Of a stretch of 64,000 nt of DNA, positions 8,265 to 17,407 are shown piece by piece. The stretch is from Saccharofermentans sp. (GTDB lineage: Bacteria > Bacillota > Clostridia > Saccharofermentanales > Saccharofermentanaceae), in contig JAIKWL010000057.1 in assembly GCA_024684815.1 (NCBI GenBank), positions 1 to 64,000 of the forward strand, read 5' to 3'. How positions within the stretch are numbered: position 1 is the stretch's first letter; the number at the start of each line of letters is the position of its first letter. The translations under genes were made by a program, and so were the position numbers. The notes below the pieces were generated by a model. It was not told the DNA's origin, did no database searches, and worked only from the letters and a program-made list of their open reading frames with translations.

Positions 8265-8462
8265 ATGAAGATCAAACCGTCAAAGGATTATAAAAAACCT
8301 CTATATGCTATTGGTCTTTCAGCTGTTATAGCAACTTCTTCACTGGCATTGACCGGCTGCACCGATCCTGCCAAGGAGGAAACCACCGTCGCACCTGAAA
8401 CCGTCGAACAGATCATCGAGACCATAACGGCCGGAATAGTTTACATACACACAGAGATTTGA
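8265..8462 (+). CDS. Lipobox precursor peptide 5, adjacent to the maturase
   Basis: A 65-residue paralogue with AAAAGGAGA upstream. MKIKPSKDYKKPLYA, a hydrophobic segment, lipobox LTGC (Cys32) and TDP are followed by a short Thr/Glu-rich linker. The C-terminus is AGIVYIHTEI, with the motif at Gly57. It ends 4 bp before the radical SAM start, which has a poor ribosome site of its own, so the enzyme is probably translated by coupling to this peptide. Such tight pairing is typical of a RiPP precursor and its maturase. Confidence 0.8.
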   Translation: MKIKPSKDYKKPLYAIGLSAVIATSSLALTGCTDPAKEETTVAPETVEQIIETITAGIVYIHTEI

Positions 8463-8466
8463 ATCT

Positions 8467-9528
8467 ATGAACCTGACATTACACTTAACTGAAAATTGCA
8501 ACATGGACTGCAGCTACTGCATCCGCGAGAAATACCCCAAAGACATGTCCGAAGAGGTCCTGTATAAAGCTTGTGATCTTGCCTTCGCAAGAGGTAAGCA
8601 CGCGGGACTCTGTTTCTTCGGCGGCGAACCGTTGCTCAAGAAAGACCTTATCTATAAGGCTCTCGACTATTGCGAAGCCAAGTCGAAAGAGACCGGCATC
8701 CCGTTCGAATGCAAGATGACTACGAACGGCACTCTGCTGGATGAGAAATTCTTAGAGCGCGCCGTAAAGGCAAATCTCGGCATCGGCATCTCCTTTGACG
8801 GCAAAGCACAGGATGTCTGCAGATTCTTTGTCGGAGGAAAGCCTACGTCTTCGGCGGTTGAAGAAAAAACAAAGCTCCTGTTGAGTTACATGCCTGATTC
8901 TTCCGCTCTTGCAACCATCGCACCTTCCGCCGTTCCCTATTATGCGGAATCGGTCAGATACCTTCACGATTTGGGATTCAAGAAGCTGTCCTTCGTCATT
9001 GCATACGGCAACAGGGTCAACTGGACCGATTCAGATCTTGAACTTTTAAGGGAGCAGCTCGAACTGACGGCATCTTATCTGAAAGAATTATTCGAAAAAG
9101 GCGAGAAATTCTTCCTCTCTCCTATCAATACAAAGATCACTGACTGCATCAGGGGAAAGAATTCCGCCGAGCGCTGTCACCTGGGCGTAAGACAGATGCC
9201 GGTCACTCCGGACGGCGATCTTTATCCGTGCACGTCTTTTATAGGCGATGAGAAATATCTGATGGGTAATGTTTTCGACGGAATCGACGAATCGAAAGTG
9301 ATCGAGATGGCAAAGAGATCCGCCACACCCGAGACATGTAAAGGCTGTGATCTCGTTAAGCGCTGCACCAACTCCTGCGGCTGCGCCAACAGGATGAACA
9401 CAGGCGACGAGAACAAAGTCTCTCCTCTCCAGTGCACATACGAGCGCATGCTGATAGAGATCAGCGATGCTTTAGGAGAGGAGCTCTATCAGATCGATCC
9501 TGAAAGATTTGCAAAATTCTTTATGTAA
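8467..9528 (+). CDS. Radical SAM/SPASM peptide maturase
   Basis: This is a radical S-adenosylmethionine enzyme of 353 residues, probably modifying the neighbouring peptides. The SAM-binding 4Fe-4S motif is CNMDCSYC (Cys11, Cys15, Cys18) and GGEP is at 52-55. The C-terminal SPASM domain has the canonical spacing Cys237...Cys255, then Cys291-x2-Cys294-x5-Cys300-x3-Cys304 and Cys323, for two auxiliary clusters. SPASM enzymes are mostly peptide and protein modifiers, including sulfatase maturases and sactipeptide, thioether or C-C crosslink enzymes. No sulfatase is nearby. No classic RRE domain is apparent at the N-terminus. Together with five upstream paralogous peptides, a RiPP role is the best inference; the chemistry is unknown. 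Confidence 0.92.
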   Translation: MNLTLHLTENCNMDCSYCIREKYPKDMSEEVLYKACDLAFARGKHAGLCFFGGEPLLKKDLIYKALDYCEAKSKETGIPFECKMTTNGTLLDEKFLERAVKANLGIGISFDGKAQDVCRFFVGGKPTSSAVEEKTKLLLSYMPDSSALATIAPSAVPYYAESVRYLHDLGFKKLSFVIAYGNRVNWTDSDLELLREQLELTASYLKELFEKGEKFFLSPINTKITDCIRGKNSAERCHLGVRQMPVTPDGDLYPCTSFIGDEKYLMGNVFDGIDESKVIEMAKRSATPETCKGCDLVKRCTNSCGCANRMNTGDENKVSPLQCTYERMLIEISDALGEELYQIDPERFAKFFM

Positions 9529-9540
9529 ATAACAGACTGA

Positions 9541-9583
9541 CGGACTGTCAGATGCTTAATGTGTGTTTTCATCTGACAGTCCG
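9541..9583. terminator. Long hairpin between convergent genes
   Basis: A perfect 14-bp stem, CGGACTGTCAGATG (9541-9554) with its complement at 9570-9583, follows the radical SAM stop. It lacks a clear U-tract, so it may protect the mRNA 3' end or be a weak terminator. Confidence 0.55.
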
Positions 9584-9604
9584 GATGAGCCAATAGATGC
9601 TTAA

Positions 9605-10114
9605 TCAGTTAACTACCAGCTTGTCGAAATTGCAGGTAACTTTCTCCCCGTTAATCTCAGCCGGGAAATAGAGAATTACGTTGCCTTCGTTATCGTCATC
9701 ACAAAGAACGACAATATAATCACCGTCATCAAGACCATTGATCTGATCATTATCAAACTGGAAGATGTAGTCTTCTGAAGCTTTCTTCTCGGCGTTTTCG
9801 ATATATGCATAAAGAACATCGTATTCGTCTGCATCAGCTTCCTTTTTATATCCCTTGTTTCCGGGAATAAATCCCATCCAGGCATTTTCAGTGAGCTCTA
9901 CATCCGCATCGACTGTAAATACGACTTTTCCGCCCTTCTGGGAAAAACCGACGTCTTCATCTTCCCCGCCTTCGTCAACAACTTCTGCTGTTGTTGCCTT
10001 AGGCTTGTCATTATCACCGCCACGGTCGTTGCCGCTTCCGGAATCCTTCTTACCGCATCCGAACAATGCCAGAGACATTGCGCCTACAAGAACCAGAGCT
10101 AATAATCTTTTCAT
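9605..10114 (-). CDS. Small secreted lipoprotein
   Basis: A 169-residue lipoprotein: signal peptide with lipobox LFGC (Cys20), then a Gly/Ser/Asp/Lys linker and an acidic segment. The C-terminal domain of about 110 residues appears beta-rich (alternating hydrophobics, YIVVLCDDD, VILYFPAEI). I do not recognise the domain. AGGAGG precedes the ATG. It is the last gene of the minus-strand signalling cluster, 35 bp after the NarL-type regulator, and may be a target or sensor component of that system. Confidence 0.75.
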   Translation of the reverse strand: MKRLLALVLVGAMSLALFGCGKKDSGSGNDRGGDNDKPKATTAEVVDEGGEDEDVGFSQKGGKVVFTVDADVELTENAWMGFIPGNKGYKKEADADEYDVLYAYIENAEKKASEDYIFQFDNDQINGLDDGDYIVVLCDDDNEGNVILYFPAEINGEKVTCNFDKLVVN

Positions 10115-10149
10115 AAGGATCCTCCTTTAGTGTTTATAACAAAATAATA

Positions 10150-10824
10150 TCAGTCATTGCTCAAGCGGTCACTGTCATTTACGACAAGGCCTATGCTCTT
10201 GGCACTCATTGCAAGATCAAGACGGCTCTCAAAGCCCGTCTTTTCCATGATGTTCTGTATATGTCTCTTGACAGTATTAACGGATATCTGGAGTTTGTCG
10301 GCGATCTCCTCATTGGTCATGCTCGCCGTGAGCTCTCTTAGGATCTCGATCTCGCGCTCGGTCAGATCTGCTCTTGTTATCTTGCCGAAGGGAACCTTGG
10401 GTTCATCAGCCGGATAGATCGATTCGCCGTTTAATGTACGCTCCATGATCTCGAGAAGTCCGTGTTCGTCGTACTCCTTGTACCAGAAGCTCTCGATTCC
10501 GGCATCTTTAGCCTTTTTCTCCCAGCTGGTCTCCGATGTTGATGTTGTAAGTATTATCTTGATCTCGGGATGCTTCTGCTTTATCTGAGCAGCGGCAGAC
10601 AGGCCGTCAATGCCGTCCTGCATCATTACATCCATTATCATGAGATCGATCTCCTGCTTGTCGGCGAATTCTATTGCCGACTCTGCTGTCCTTAATCCTG
10701 CCACCAGTTCATAATCCACGGCAGCACGAACGTACATCTCGAAAAAACCTCTCGAGATATTCTGATCATCTACTACTACAACTTTGGCCTTACCCACAAA
10801 AAACTCCAAATCGATAATATCCAA
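10150..10824 (-). CDS. NarL/LuxR-family response regulator
   Basis: This is a two-component response regulator. The receiver domain has a DD acidic pair near 19-20 and phosphoacceptor Asp65 (LMIMDVMM). The C-terminal HTH_LuxR domain (about 153-215) has the typical LTEREIEIL and EEIADKLQISVNTVKRHI helices. The usual KP after the conserved Lys is replaced (YKEYD), a minor variation. The kinase gene lies 69 bp upstream on the same strand, so the two should act as a pair. The N-terminal ten residues before GKAKVVVVDD are extra, and the true start may be slightly downstream. Confidence 0.92.
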   Translation of the reverse strand: MDIIDLEFFVGKAKVVVVDDQNISRGFFEMYVRAAVDYELVAGLRTAESAIEFADKQEIDLMIMDVMMQDGIDGLSAAAQIKQKHPEIKIILTTSTSETSWEKKAKDAGIESFWYKEYDEHGLLEIMERTLNGESIYPADEPKVPFGKITRADLTEREIEILRELTASMTNEEIADKLQISVNTVKRHIQNIMEKTGFESRLDLAMSAKSIGLVVNDSDRLSND

Positions 10825-10893
10825 ATCTATATTATTAAATCGGAGCGGAGTTTAGTATCACCTATTTGTACCATTTTTTAGAAATTGGAAAAC

Positions 10894-12180
10894 TTATTCG
10901 CGGCTTTCTTGGAGCTTTAATTCCAGCACAAAATCCGGTTCGTATTCGATCTTCATCGCCCCGCCGGCGGCTTCGACATTTCTTCTTAATGACAACAGTC
11001 CGCCGCTTTCCCTGATCACGCCCTTTGGTGGTTTTCCGTTATTTACGATCCTTATAATGACCTCTTCATCTTCATCAAGAATTGTAACCGTAACAAGATC
11101 ACCTTCTGCGTGCTTTACAGTATTGGCAGCGCATTCCGTGACTGCCTGTGCAAGGATCTTCCTTGCGGATTCAGCCTGAGGTTCATTACCTTTGATATCA
11201 ACCTTTACACCGATACTGTTAGCCATCGAAACAGCCTGTGAGAAGACATCCTCTTCACCTTCATAAGGTTCTTCGGCTTCGCCTAAGAGGAAGCGGTTCA
11301 TCTGTGTGGTTGCTGCATAGACCATCTTGGGATCCGTCACATCGTTATGGCTGAGATAGTGGCGCCCCATAAGCAGGACCTGCCCAAGCTGGTTGTGGAG
11401 CGCGGCTCTCGCATCTGCTTCCTCCTGGGCTATGAACATGTCGCCGGACAATTCGGATACGGCCTTCATACGGCGGCGGATATCCTGCAGGTGCTCGTTC
11501 TTCTGTTCGAGCTCTTCAATGATCGCGTATTGCTCGGTCACGTTCGATGCGGTGATCTGGTAGTAAGTCTTATCAAGACCTGATATTTCCTCATTCTTGA
11601 ACAGCCATACCTCATTTGACGGAAGCCTTAAAAGATAATTATCTCCCTGCTCTTTTCCTTCTTTCACAACATATGACCAGAATTTATTGACGTCGATCAG
11701 GACTTTGCCTGTCAGCTGCCTCGAAAGGAGATTGATCCTGAGATTTGAAAGACGCACCACTCCGTCCTCGCTTCCTATCAGAATGCCTTCAGGCAGAGCA
11801 TCGACAGCCTGCTGGATCGCTTCAACGGTAATGTTCTTCAAACGGTATTTAGAACCCTCAAGACTCATGGAGACCAGGACCACGCCGGTTAACAACTCCA
11901 CGCCGCCATATATCAGATAAGGAAGCTCAAAAAGCTCTCTCTGGAACATCGAGTATTCACGGAATTCTTCCGGCTGCAGTGATCTTCCGCAATCAGTCAG
12001 GACAACGAGCAGGATCGAGATCAAGGTCAGATTGAGCATAGCGATTATTATCGGACCCCTGTTTCTTCTGTCACGGAAGGCGCGGTAAGTCACCGCCATC
12101 GAACCCACAAAAAGGAAAAGTGCTATAACGCATATGAAATACCATAAAGGTGTATCTGCTATATAATACAGACTTGTCAT
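10894..12180 (-). CDS. NarX/DesK-type membrane histidine kinase
   Basis: A 428-residue sensor kinase matched to the downstream NarL-type regulator. Three or four hydrophobic helices lie in residues 8-115. A PAS-like region spans about 120-220 (ALPEGILIGSEDG), followed by a coiled-coil stretch. The dimerisation/phosphoacceptor helix contains AALHNQLGQ, the His equivalent of HisKA_3 kinases. The C-terminal HATPase has ECAANTVKHA as N-box and GGLLSLRRNVEAAGG as ATP lid. Its start overlaps the stop of the upstream 7TM gene by 4 bp. Confidence 0.88.
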   Translation of the reverse strand: MTSLYYIADTPLWYFICVIALFLFVGSMAVTYRAFRDRRNRGPIIIAMLNLTLISILLVVLTDCGRSLQPEEFREYSMFQRELFELPYLIYGGVELLTGVVLVSMSLEGSKYRLKNITVEAIQQAVDALPEGILIGSEDGVVRLSNLRINLLSRQLTGKVLIDVNKFWSYVVKEGKEQGDNYLLRLPSNEVWLFKNEEISGLDKTYYQITASNVTEQYAIIEELEQKNEHLQDIRRRMKAVSELSGDMFIAQEEADARAALHNQLGQVLLMGRHYLSHNDVTDPKMVYAATTQMNRFLLGEAEEPYEGEEDVFSQAVSMANSIGVKVDIKGNEPQAESARKILAQAVTECAANTVKHAEGDLVTVTILDEDEEVIIRIVNNGKPPKGVIRESGGLLSLRRNVEAAGGAMKIEYEPDFVLELKLQESRE

Positions 12181-13817
12181 GCCACATCACCCTCCTTTTT
12201 CCTAAGGATGGTGAAGAACAGTATCCCGTCACTTTCCTTGCAGCTGACGGGCAGGACCGTATCAGGAAGCGCAAGTTCTTTTCCGGCTTCCATCGCGATA
12301 CGTATTCCGTCAGTAAGGATGGAAACGGTCATTCTCGATACGGAATCAAGATATGTCTCGATAACGGTCTCGAAAGTGTCGTACAGATCGTTGACCACGT
12401 TAAGCGGGAGTTTGGAATATTCCGCTCCCACTGCCGCCGCTTCAATCCCGCAGCATTTTAGGAATCGGCAGGATTCGGCTAACGCAAGGAACAGTTCGCG
12501 GTTGCTCTCGGGAAGTGTTTCCTCGGATAAGAGCAGGAGATTTGTTTTACGCTTTGAATAAGCATTGAGAACACATACATGCCCCAGGGCTTTTGCAAAA
12601 GATCCGGATGACGGATCCACTTCATTAAGAAGAGCTTCGATCTTTCTTTGTTTGGGATTGATCTCAGTGGTGATACGCTTGTAGACTTTATTCTGTGCGT
12701 CAAGATGAGCCTTCTGCTCTTTGAGCTTATTTTCCACTTCGATAAGTTGATTCTCTTCGCTTAACAGCTCATTGGCTTCAGCAAGATGCCTTCGCTGTGC
12801 ATGAAGCTCTTTTTCATTCTCTGTCCAGAATGCGTAGCCGGCACGTATCTTCATTGAAGAAAGCCTTGTGTCCACTTCGGGATAGAATGCATCTTTCTTT
12901 GCTCTTGTAAGTTCTTCAGTTGTTGCCGTAATCGGCATTTCACTCGTATAGACCGGCTTTAAGTCAGAATCGGTGATCATGATCGGGAGCTTCATTTTCG
13001 CGAAAAATGCTTCGTAATTATCGTTGTGCGGAATAAGGCGGCTCCTGATGCAGCACTCGAAGATCAGTATCATGCAGAAGCAGTCGATCTCCGAACCGAA
13101 ATACATTTTCGGAATGTCGAGCTTATCGAATATAAAACGGTTCGCAAGACTGAAACTTATCCAGAATATGATCGAAAACAACAGGAACGCAACGAGTTTA
13201 TTGATCCTCTTGCCCAGAGCAATAAACAGGGTAACAAGGCCTGCGAGCAGGGATACTATCATCCAGGTATACAAAAGATAGAAGCACGGACCCCATGTAT
13301 ATGAATTGACTGTCATGTTGAATTCGGAGATGTCGACAGCGGGACGGTATATAAAGTGGTGCAGATCGTTCGAAAGCGACAGGCATGCAAGAAGTCCCGA
13401 AAACGTCAAAAGCGCGATCTCGATGCTCCTGCACAGCTTTTTATTGCCCAGTGCAAGATTTAGGGCAATGATCAGGAGGAATGTCGGTATCATTATTCGC
13501 GGAACAAAATATGCATATGCCGCATAACGGTTCGGAATAGCCTTATCGACAACGATGCGGTACTTGAACACGCGCTGGAATATATAGAAAATCATGAATA
13601 CCGCTGATATGACCATATACGTGCGGCTCTTCGTAGGAAGGATCCTTGCTCTTACCGACTGGGACCAGTAAAGGATCAACCCCAGGATTATCATGAAGTT
13701 CGTGCAGAACATTATTGTATTGAAAAGTGAACTTGGTGTCCGGGTAAACAGATTGCATAAGCCTGCAATTATCAGGAAAAAGATAAACGCTCGTGTATGC
13801 CTTCCCTTTTTTCTCAT
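12177..13817 (-). CDS. 7TM sensor protein with coiled coil and kinase-like C-terminus
   Basis: A 546-residue protein with about seven or eight N-terminal TM helices (to residue 265), followed by a PAS-like stretch (MITDSDLKPVYTS) and a Glu/Lys/Gln-rich coiled coil at about 335-395. The C-terminal region looks like a histidine-kinase core (YSKRKTNLLLLS, then ESCRFLKCCG) but I see no conserved phosphoacceptor His and no ATP-lid glycines. It is therefore probably a degenerate kinase or signalling scaffold. It overlaps both neighbours by 4 bp, so it should work stoichiometrically with the true kinase and the membrane protein upstream. Confidence 0.8.
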   Translation of the reverse strand: MRKKGRHTRAFIFFLIIAGLCNLFTRTPSSLFNTIMFCTNFMIILGLILYWSQSVRARILPTKSRTYMVISAVFMIFYIFQRVFKYRIVVDKAIPNRYAAYAYFVPRIMIPTFLLIIALNLALGNKKLCRSIEIALLTFSGLLACLSLSNDLHHFIYRPAVDISEFNMTVNSYTWGPCFYLLYTWMIVSLLAGLVTLFIALGKRINKLVAFLLFSIIFWISFSLANRFIFDKLDIPKMYFGSEIDCFCMILIFECCIRSRLIPHNDNYEAFFAKMKLPIMITDSDLKPVYTSEMPITATTEELTRAKKDAFYPEVDTRLSSMKIRAGYAFWTENEKELHAQRRHLAEANELLSEENQLIEVENKLKEQKAHLDAQNKVYKRITTEINPKQRKIEALLNEVDPSSGSFAKALGHVCVLNAYSKRKTNLLLLSEETLPESNRELFLALAESCRFLKCCGIEAAAVGAEYSKLPLNVVNDLYDTFETVIETYLDSVSRMTVSILTDGIRIAMEAGKELALPDTVLPVSCKESDGILFFTILRKKEGDVA

Positions 13818-14704
13818 TTCTTCGAAACCCTGACCCGTTTAACAACTGCTCCCAAGACTATCTCAATAACTATGGTAACAGCGATCACGATTAATGCAAA
13901 TATTATGACCTTCAGCCAGAATATCTTATTCTGTTCATTCCGGAACACTCTCGAAAATTCAGCTGACAGATAATTCGATCCCGGGTATTTTTTCATGAGC
14001 CTGTCCTGAAGCACAGCCGCATCATCTGATGAACCTGAAGTTGTTATCAGCATATTCACATCACTTATCGCATCGTACTCTATAAGGTAATCATTCAGCC
14101 TGTCCGTAAAATCATTCCACGTGGACTCATCGTATTTATAGAAGAACTGATAAACATCAGATGACCCGGGATCAGATACTATCTCAGCCTTTTTATCTGA
14201 GTACCTGATAAACACATATTCACTGTCACCGGGTATCTTTTCCGGACCGATCCTGAAAACCGACCTCATTCCTGAGGAATCACCATAATACTTCATGATA
14301 TCTGACGGAACAGCCACATATGCCTCCGTTATTTCTCCGTTCCGAATACCGTCCAAAAAAGGATTAATGACAGCATCGTCCATGATATATACGGAATCAA
14401 CTCCGTTAAGACTCACGATCTCCGGTATATCTTCGAAAACAATATACCGTTCATCAGAAACTTTTATCTTCTTCCCGTCCAGATATTTCCTGTTAAGATC
14501 ATCTATTCCTTTATCGACCGTATAAACGAATAGCGATGTCGTATCAGGCACTTCGTCCGTACAATAATCACTTAGATAAATAAGCCCCGAAAAACAGCCG
14601 ATAATACAGACCGCCATAACCGCAGCCACAATCTTTAATGCCGTCATCCATTTAAAGAACATAATAACTATCCCTATTCCTTTGATGGAGTCTGACCCCA
14701 TCAA
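13814..14704 (-). CDS. Two-TM membrane protein with large extracellular domain
   Basis: A 296-residue protein with an N-terminal TM (about 18-42), an extracellular domain of about 215 residues and a C-terminal TM (about 262-287) followed by a short basic tail. The extracellular part mixes alpha and beta (VYIMDDAVINPFLDGI, AYVAVPSDIMKYYG), faintly like a ligand-binding fold. I cannot name the family. It overlaps the 7TM gene by 4 bp, so an input role for that signalling system is a reasonable inference. Its start lies 6 bp after the stop of the acidic-tail protein. Confidence 0.75.
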   Translation of the reverse strand: MMGSDSIKGIGIVIMFFKWMTALKIVAAVMAVCIIGCFSGLIYLSDYCTDEVPDTTSLFVYTVDKGIDDLNRKYLDGKKIKVSDERYIVFEDIPEIVSLNGVDSVYIMDDAVINPFLDGIRNGEITEAYVAVPSDIMKYYGDSSGMRSVFRIGPEKIPGDSEYVFIRYSDKKAEIVSDPGSSDVYQFFYKYDESTWNDFTDRLNDYLIEYDAISDVNMLITTSGSSDDAAVLQDRLMKKYPGSNYLSAEFSRVFRNEQNKIFWLKVIIFALIVIAVTIVIEIVLGAVVKRVRVSKK

Positions 14705-14710
14705 ATAGTT

Positions 14711-16237
14711 TTATTCATCACTGTCTGTTTCGTCACCGGTCTCATCTTCAACAGTGTTATCAGCTGAATCATCATTTTCATCCGCATCAATATCATCAGT
14801 TGAATCATCAGTTTCATCCGTATCAACATTATCTGTTGTATCGTCATTTTCATCAGTATCAACACTGTCCTCAGGTTCCGGAGATTCTTCCACAGGATCA
14901 TCTGCGTCTTCATCCTCGTCAGTTTCTGTTGCTTCAACAGGTTCAATATCAACTTTTTCCTGATCGTCTGCGGGGACTTCCTCCTCATCAATAAGTTCTT
15001 CAACTGCATCTTTGACACTATCTTCAACATCAGGTAATGGTTCTTCTTCGTTTTCCAAAGAAGCATCAGGTTCCGGCTCATTGCTGTCTTCTTCCGGAAC
15101 AGCTGAATCTTCAGGCATCTCCTGTTTTTCTGTCGGTTGCTCAGGTTCTTTATCAGAAGGATCGTCTGCCTTTTCAGGATCTGCTTTAGGATCGATCTCA
15201 CTCTTATCTTCACTGCATTTGCCCGAATCAACTTTGTTCTGTTGTGAGCCGTTATTGTTTTCTGATACTATACCGTTCACGGTATTAAGCAGATCGATCA
15301 AGTCACGTACATTAGATGAGTTATTAACAGAAGAAACAAGAACTTCTTTGCATACAGGACAGCACTGCGGATTTGCACTTTCAACAGCTGCATCAGATCT
15401 GTTATCCGTTACGGCAGCATCAGAGACAGTTGCAGCAATAGCGGGCTGATTCATTTCATCCAGGATGTAGTACGCATATCTCAGGTTCTTAATCTTATTG
15501 TAAAGGAGAGGTTTGATTATGCTCTCTACAAAATTAACTACAATAATCAACAGTATGATTGCAAATAAAACCAGACAGGCAATTAAAAACGCGTTCTCAG
15601 CACTTTCAAAAGTCGACTGGGCAGCAACCAAAGAATCAGCAGCATCTGCAAGCTCATTACTAATCTCATCCGTATCTAATGCATTCTGTTTCAACGACTC
15701 ATATAGCTCTTTGGCATCAGCCAAATTTACTTTTGACACATAGTATTCCAAGCCTGTTTGGATAAAACTTACCAGTGCTGATATAAATGAAGAAACAAAA
15801 GCCGCAGCCGCAATGTTTTTGTAACGTGTTTTCAGGTCTTCTATTTCATCCTTGAGCATATTCGAGAAAAATGAATGCGGATTTGATTTATGCTCCTCTT
15901 TATATTTATCAACATGCTTTTGAACTATCTCATATACTTCATTATGACGCTTTTCTTCGAGATCATGCAAAAGTTTCTTATGATCTTCAGTATTAGATAT
16001 CCTATACGCTTCATATAAATAGCCGACAGACACAGTAATCATACCGATTACCTTCAACCATATGTAAGACCCTGGAAAAGCAAATATTATGTAAGGCACT
16101 GGAAAAGCAAAGATGAGGAACAATAATACAAAAACTGCTGTTAATGCAATAAAATCCTTAAAGTACCTGATCCGCAGATCACCCTTTAAAGCAACAACCT
16201 CATCCCTTAACTGATTGTATTCCAAATAACCGTGCAT
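14711..16237 (-). CDS. Multi-TM protein with zinc-ribbon-like CPVC and long acidic repeat tail
   Basis: First gene of the cluster (508 residues from ATG 16237, which has GTGGGG 8 nt upstream; ATG 16243 or GTG 16270 are alternatives). There are two or three TM helices near 30-85, one near 140-165 and one near 225-250. A CCPVC motif sits after the last TM. The final 200 residues are extraordinarily acidic, with degenerate repeats of the type TDENDD and DETDDS. Such tails can bind cations or act as spacers. I do not recognise the family. It is divergent from the aldo/keto reductase. Confidence 0.75.
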   Translation of the reverse strand: MHGYLEYNQLRDEVVALKGDLRIRYFKDFIALTAVFVLLFLIFAFPVPYIIFAFPGSYIWLKVIGMITVSVGYLYEAYRISNTEDHKKLLHDLEEKRHNEVYEIVQKHVDKYKEEHKSNPHSFFSNMLKDEIEDLKTRYKNIAAAAFVSSFISALVSFIQTGLEYYVSKVNLADAKELYESLKQNALDTDEISNELADAADSLVAAQSTFESAENAFLIACLVLFAIILLIIVVNFVESIIKPLLYNKIKNLRYAYYILDEMNQPAIAATVSDAAVTDNRSDAAVESANPQCCPVCKEVLVSSVNNSSNVRDLIDLLNTVNGIVSENNNGSQQNKVDSGKCSEDKSEIDPKADPEKADDPSDKEPEQPTEKQEMPEDSAVPEEDSNEPEPDASLENEEEPLPDVEDSVKDAVEELIDEEEVPADDQEKVDIEPVEATETDEDEDADDPVEESPEPEDSVDTDENDDTTDNVDTDETDDSTDDIDADENDDSADNTVEDETGDETDSDE

Positions 16238-16387
16238 TCTCATTACCCCACTTTCACATAATATGAGCACCCAATGTATTATACATCATTAATTCAGGGC
16301 TTTTTTTATGTCAACAAACTGTAACCTCAACAGGTATATAATTAAATTACTTAACTCCCAATCACTGATTCTTCAGGAGACCAAGAT

Positions 16388-17401
16388 ATGAGAAACATCA
16401 CATTAGGCAGCACAGGAATTACAGTCCCGCAGAATGCTTTCGGCGCTCTGCCTATCCAAAGGATCAGCACAGAAGATGCCGTGAGACTTTTAAGAAAAGC
16501 CTACGACGGCGGCATGAGGTTCTTTGATACCGCAAGAGCATATTCGGACAGTGAAGAAAAAGTCGGACTGGCTTTTGAAGGCATGAGGGATAAGGTCTTT
16601 ATCTCTTCGAAAACAATGGCGGATACCAAAGAGAAGTTTTGGGCAGATCTTGATACATCATTAAGACTCCTTAAGACTGACTACCTGGATATCTATCAGC
16701 TCCACTGCGCCGCCAGGTGCTACGGCGAAGGCGATGAACTATACGAAGCCATGAAAGAGGCAAAAGCACAGGGTAAGATCAGGCACATCGGCATCACCGC
16801 ACATAAGATCGGTGTCGCTGAGGATATAATCAAAAGCGGCCTTTACGAGACTTTGCAATTCCCTTTTTCCTATCTGGCTTCAGACAGGGATATAAGACTT
16901 GTTAAAGACTGTGAGAAAGCCAATATGGGCTTTATCGCCATGAAGGGATTATCGGGCGGACTGCTTACTGATTCCAAAGCATGCATGGCTTTCATGAGCG
17001 AATATAATGCGCTCCCCATCTGGGGTATCCAGCGCGAATCAGAACTCGACGAGTGGCTCAGTTTCTTCAAGACAGAGATCAGCATGACTGATGAGATAAG
17101 ATCGTTCATCGACAACGACCGCAAAGAGCTTCTCGGAGAATTCTGCAGAGGCTGCGGTTACTGTATGCCGTGCACAGTCGATATCACCATTAACCAGTGC
17201 GCAAGAATGAGCCAGATGATCAGACGTGCTCCGTCACAGAACTGGCTCACAGAACACTGGCAGCAGGAGATGATGAAGATCGAGAACTGCATCGACTGCG
17301 GCATATGCAAAACGAGATGCCCGTATGAATTGGACATCCCGAATCTCCTTAAGAAAAACCTTAAGGATTATAAAGAGATACTTGCAGGAAAAGAGATCTG
17401 A
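16388..17401 (+). CDS. Aldo/keto reductase with C-terminal 4Fe-4S ferredoxin domain
   Basis: An NAD(P)H-dependent oxidoreductase of 337 residues typical of anaerobes. The AKR barrel (1-260) shows the catalytic Asp/Tyr (FFDTARAYSDSE), Lys (ISSKT) and His (IYQLHCA). The C-terminal extension has cysteine clusters CRGCGYCMPC and CIDCGICKTRCPY, the latter ligating one 4Fe-4S cluster. GGAGAC precedes the ATG. Family members reduce aldehydes or ketones, or serve in electron transfer; the substrate is not predictable. It stands alone. Confidence 0.93.
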   Translation: MRNITLGSTGITVPQNAFGALPIQRISTEDAVRLLRKAYDGGMRFFDTARAYSDSEEKVGLAFEGMRDKVFISSKTMADTKEKFWADLDTSLRLLKTDYLDIYQLHCAARCYGEGDELYEAMKEAKAQGKIRHIGITAHKIGVAEDIIKSGLYETLQFPFSYLASDRDIRLVKDCEKANMGFIAMKGLSGGLLTDSKACMAFMSEYNALPIWGIQRESELDEWLSFFKTEISMTDEIRSFIDNDRKELLGEFCRGCGYCMPCTVDITINQCARMSQMIRRAPSQNWLTEHWQQEMMKIENCIDCGICKTRCPYELDIPNLLKKNLKDYKEILAGKEI

Positions 17402-17407
17402 TCCAGA

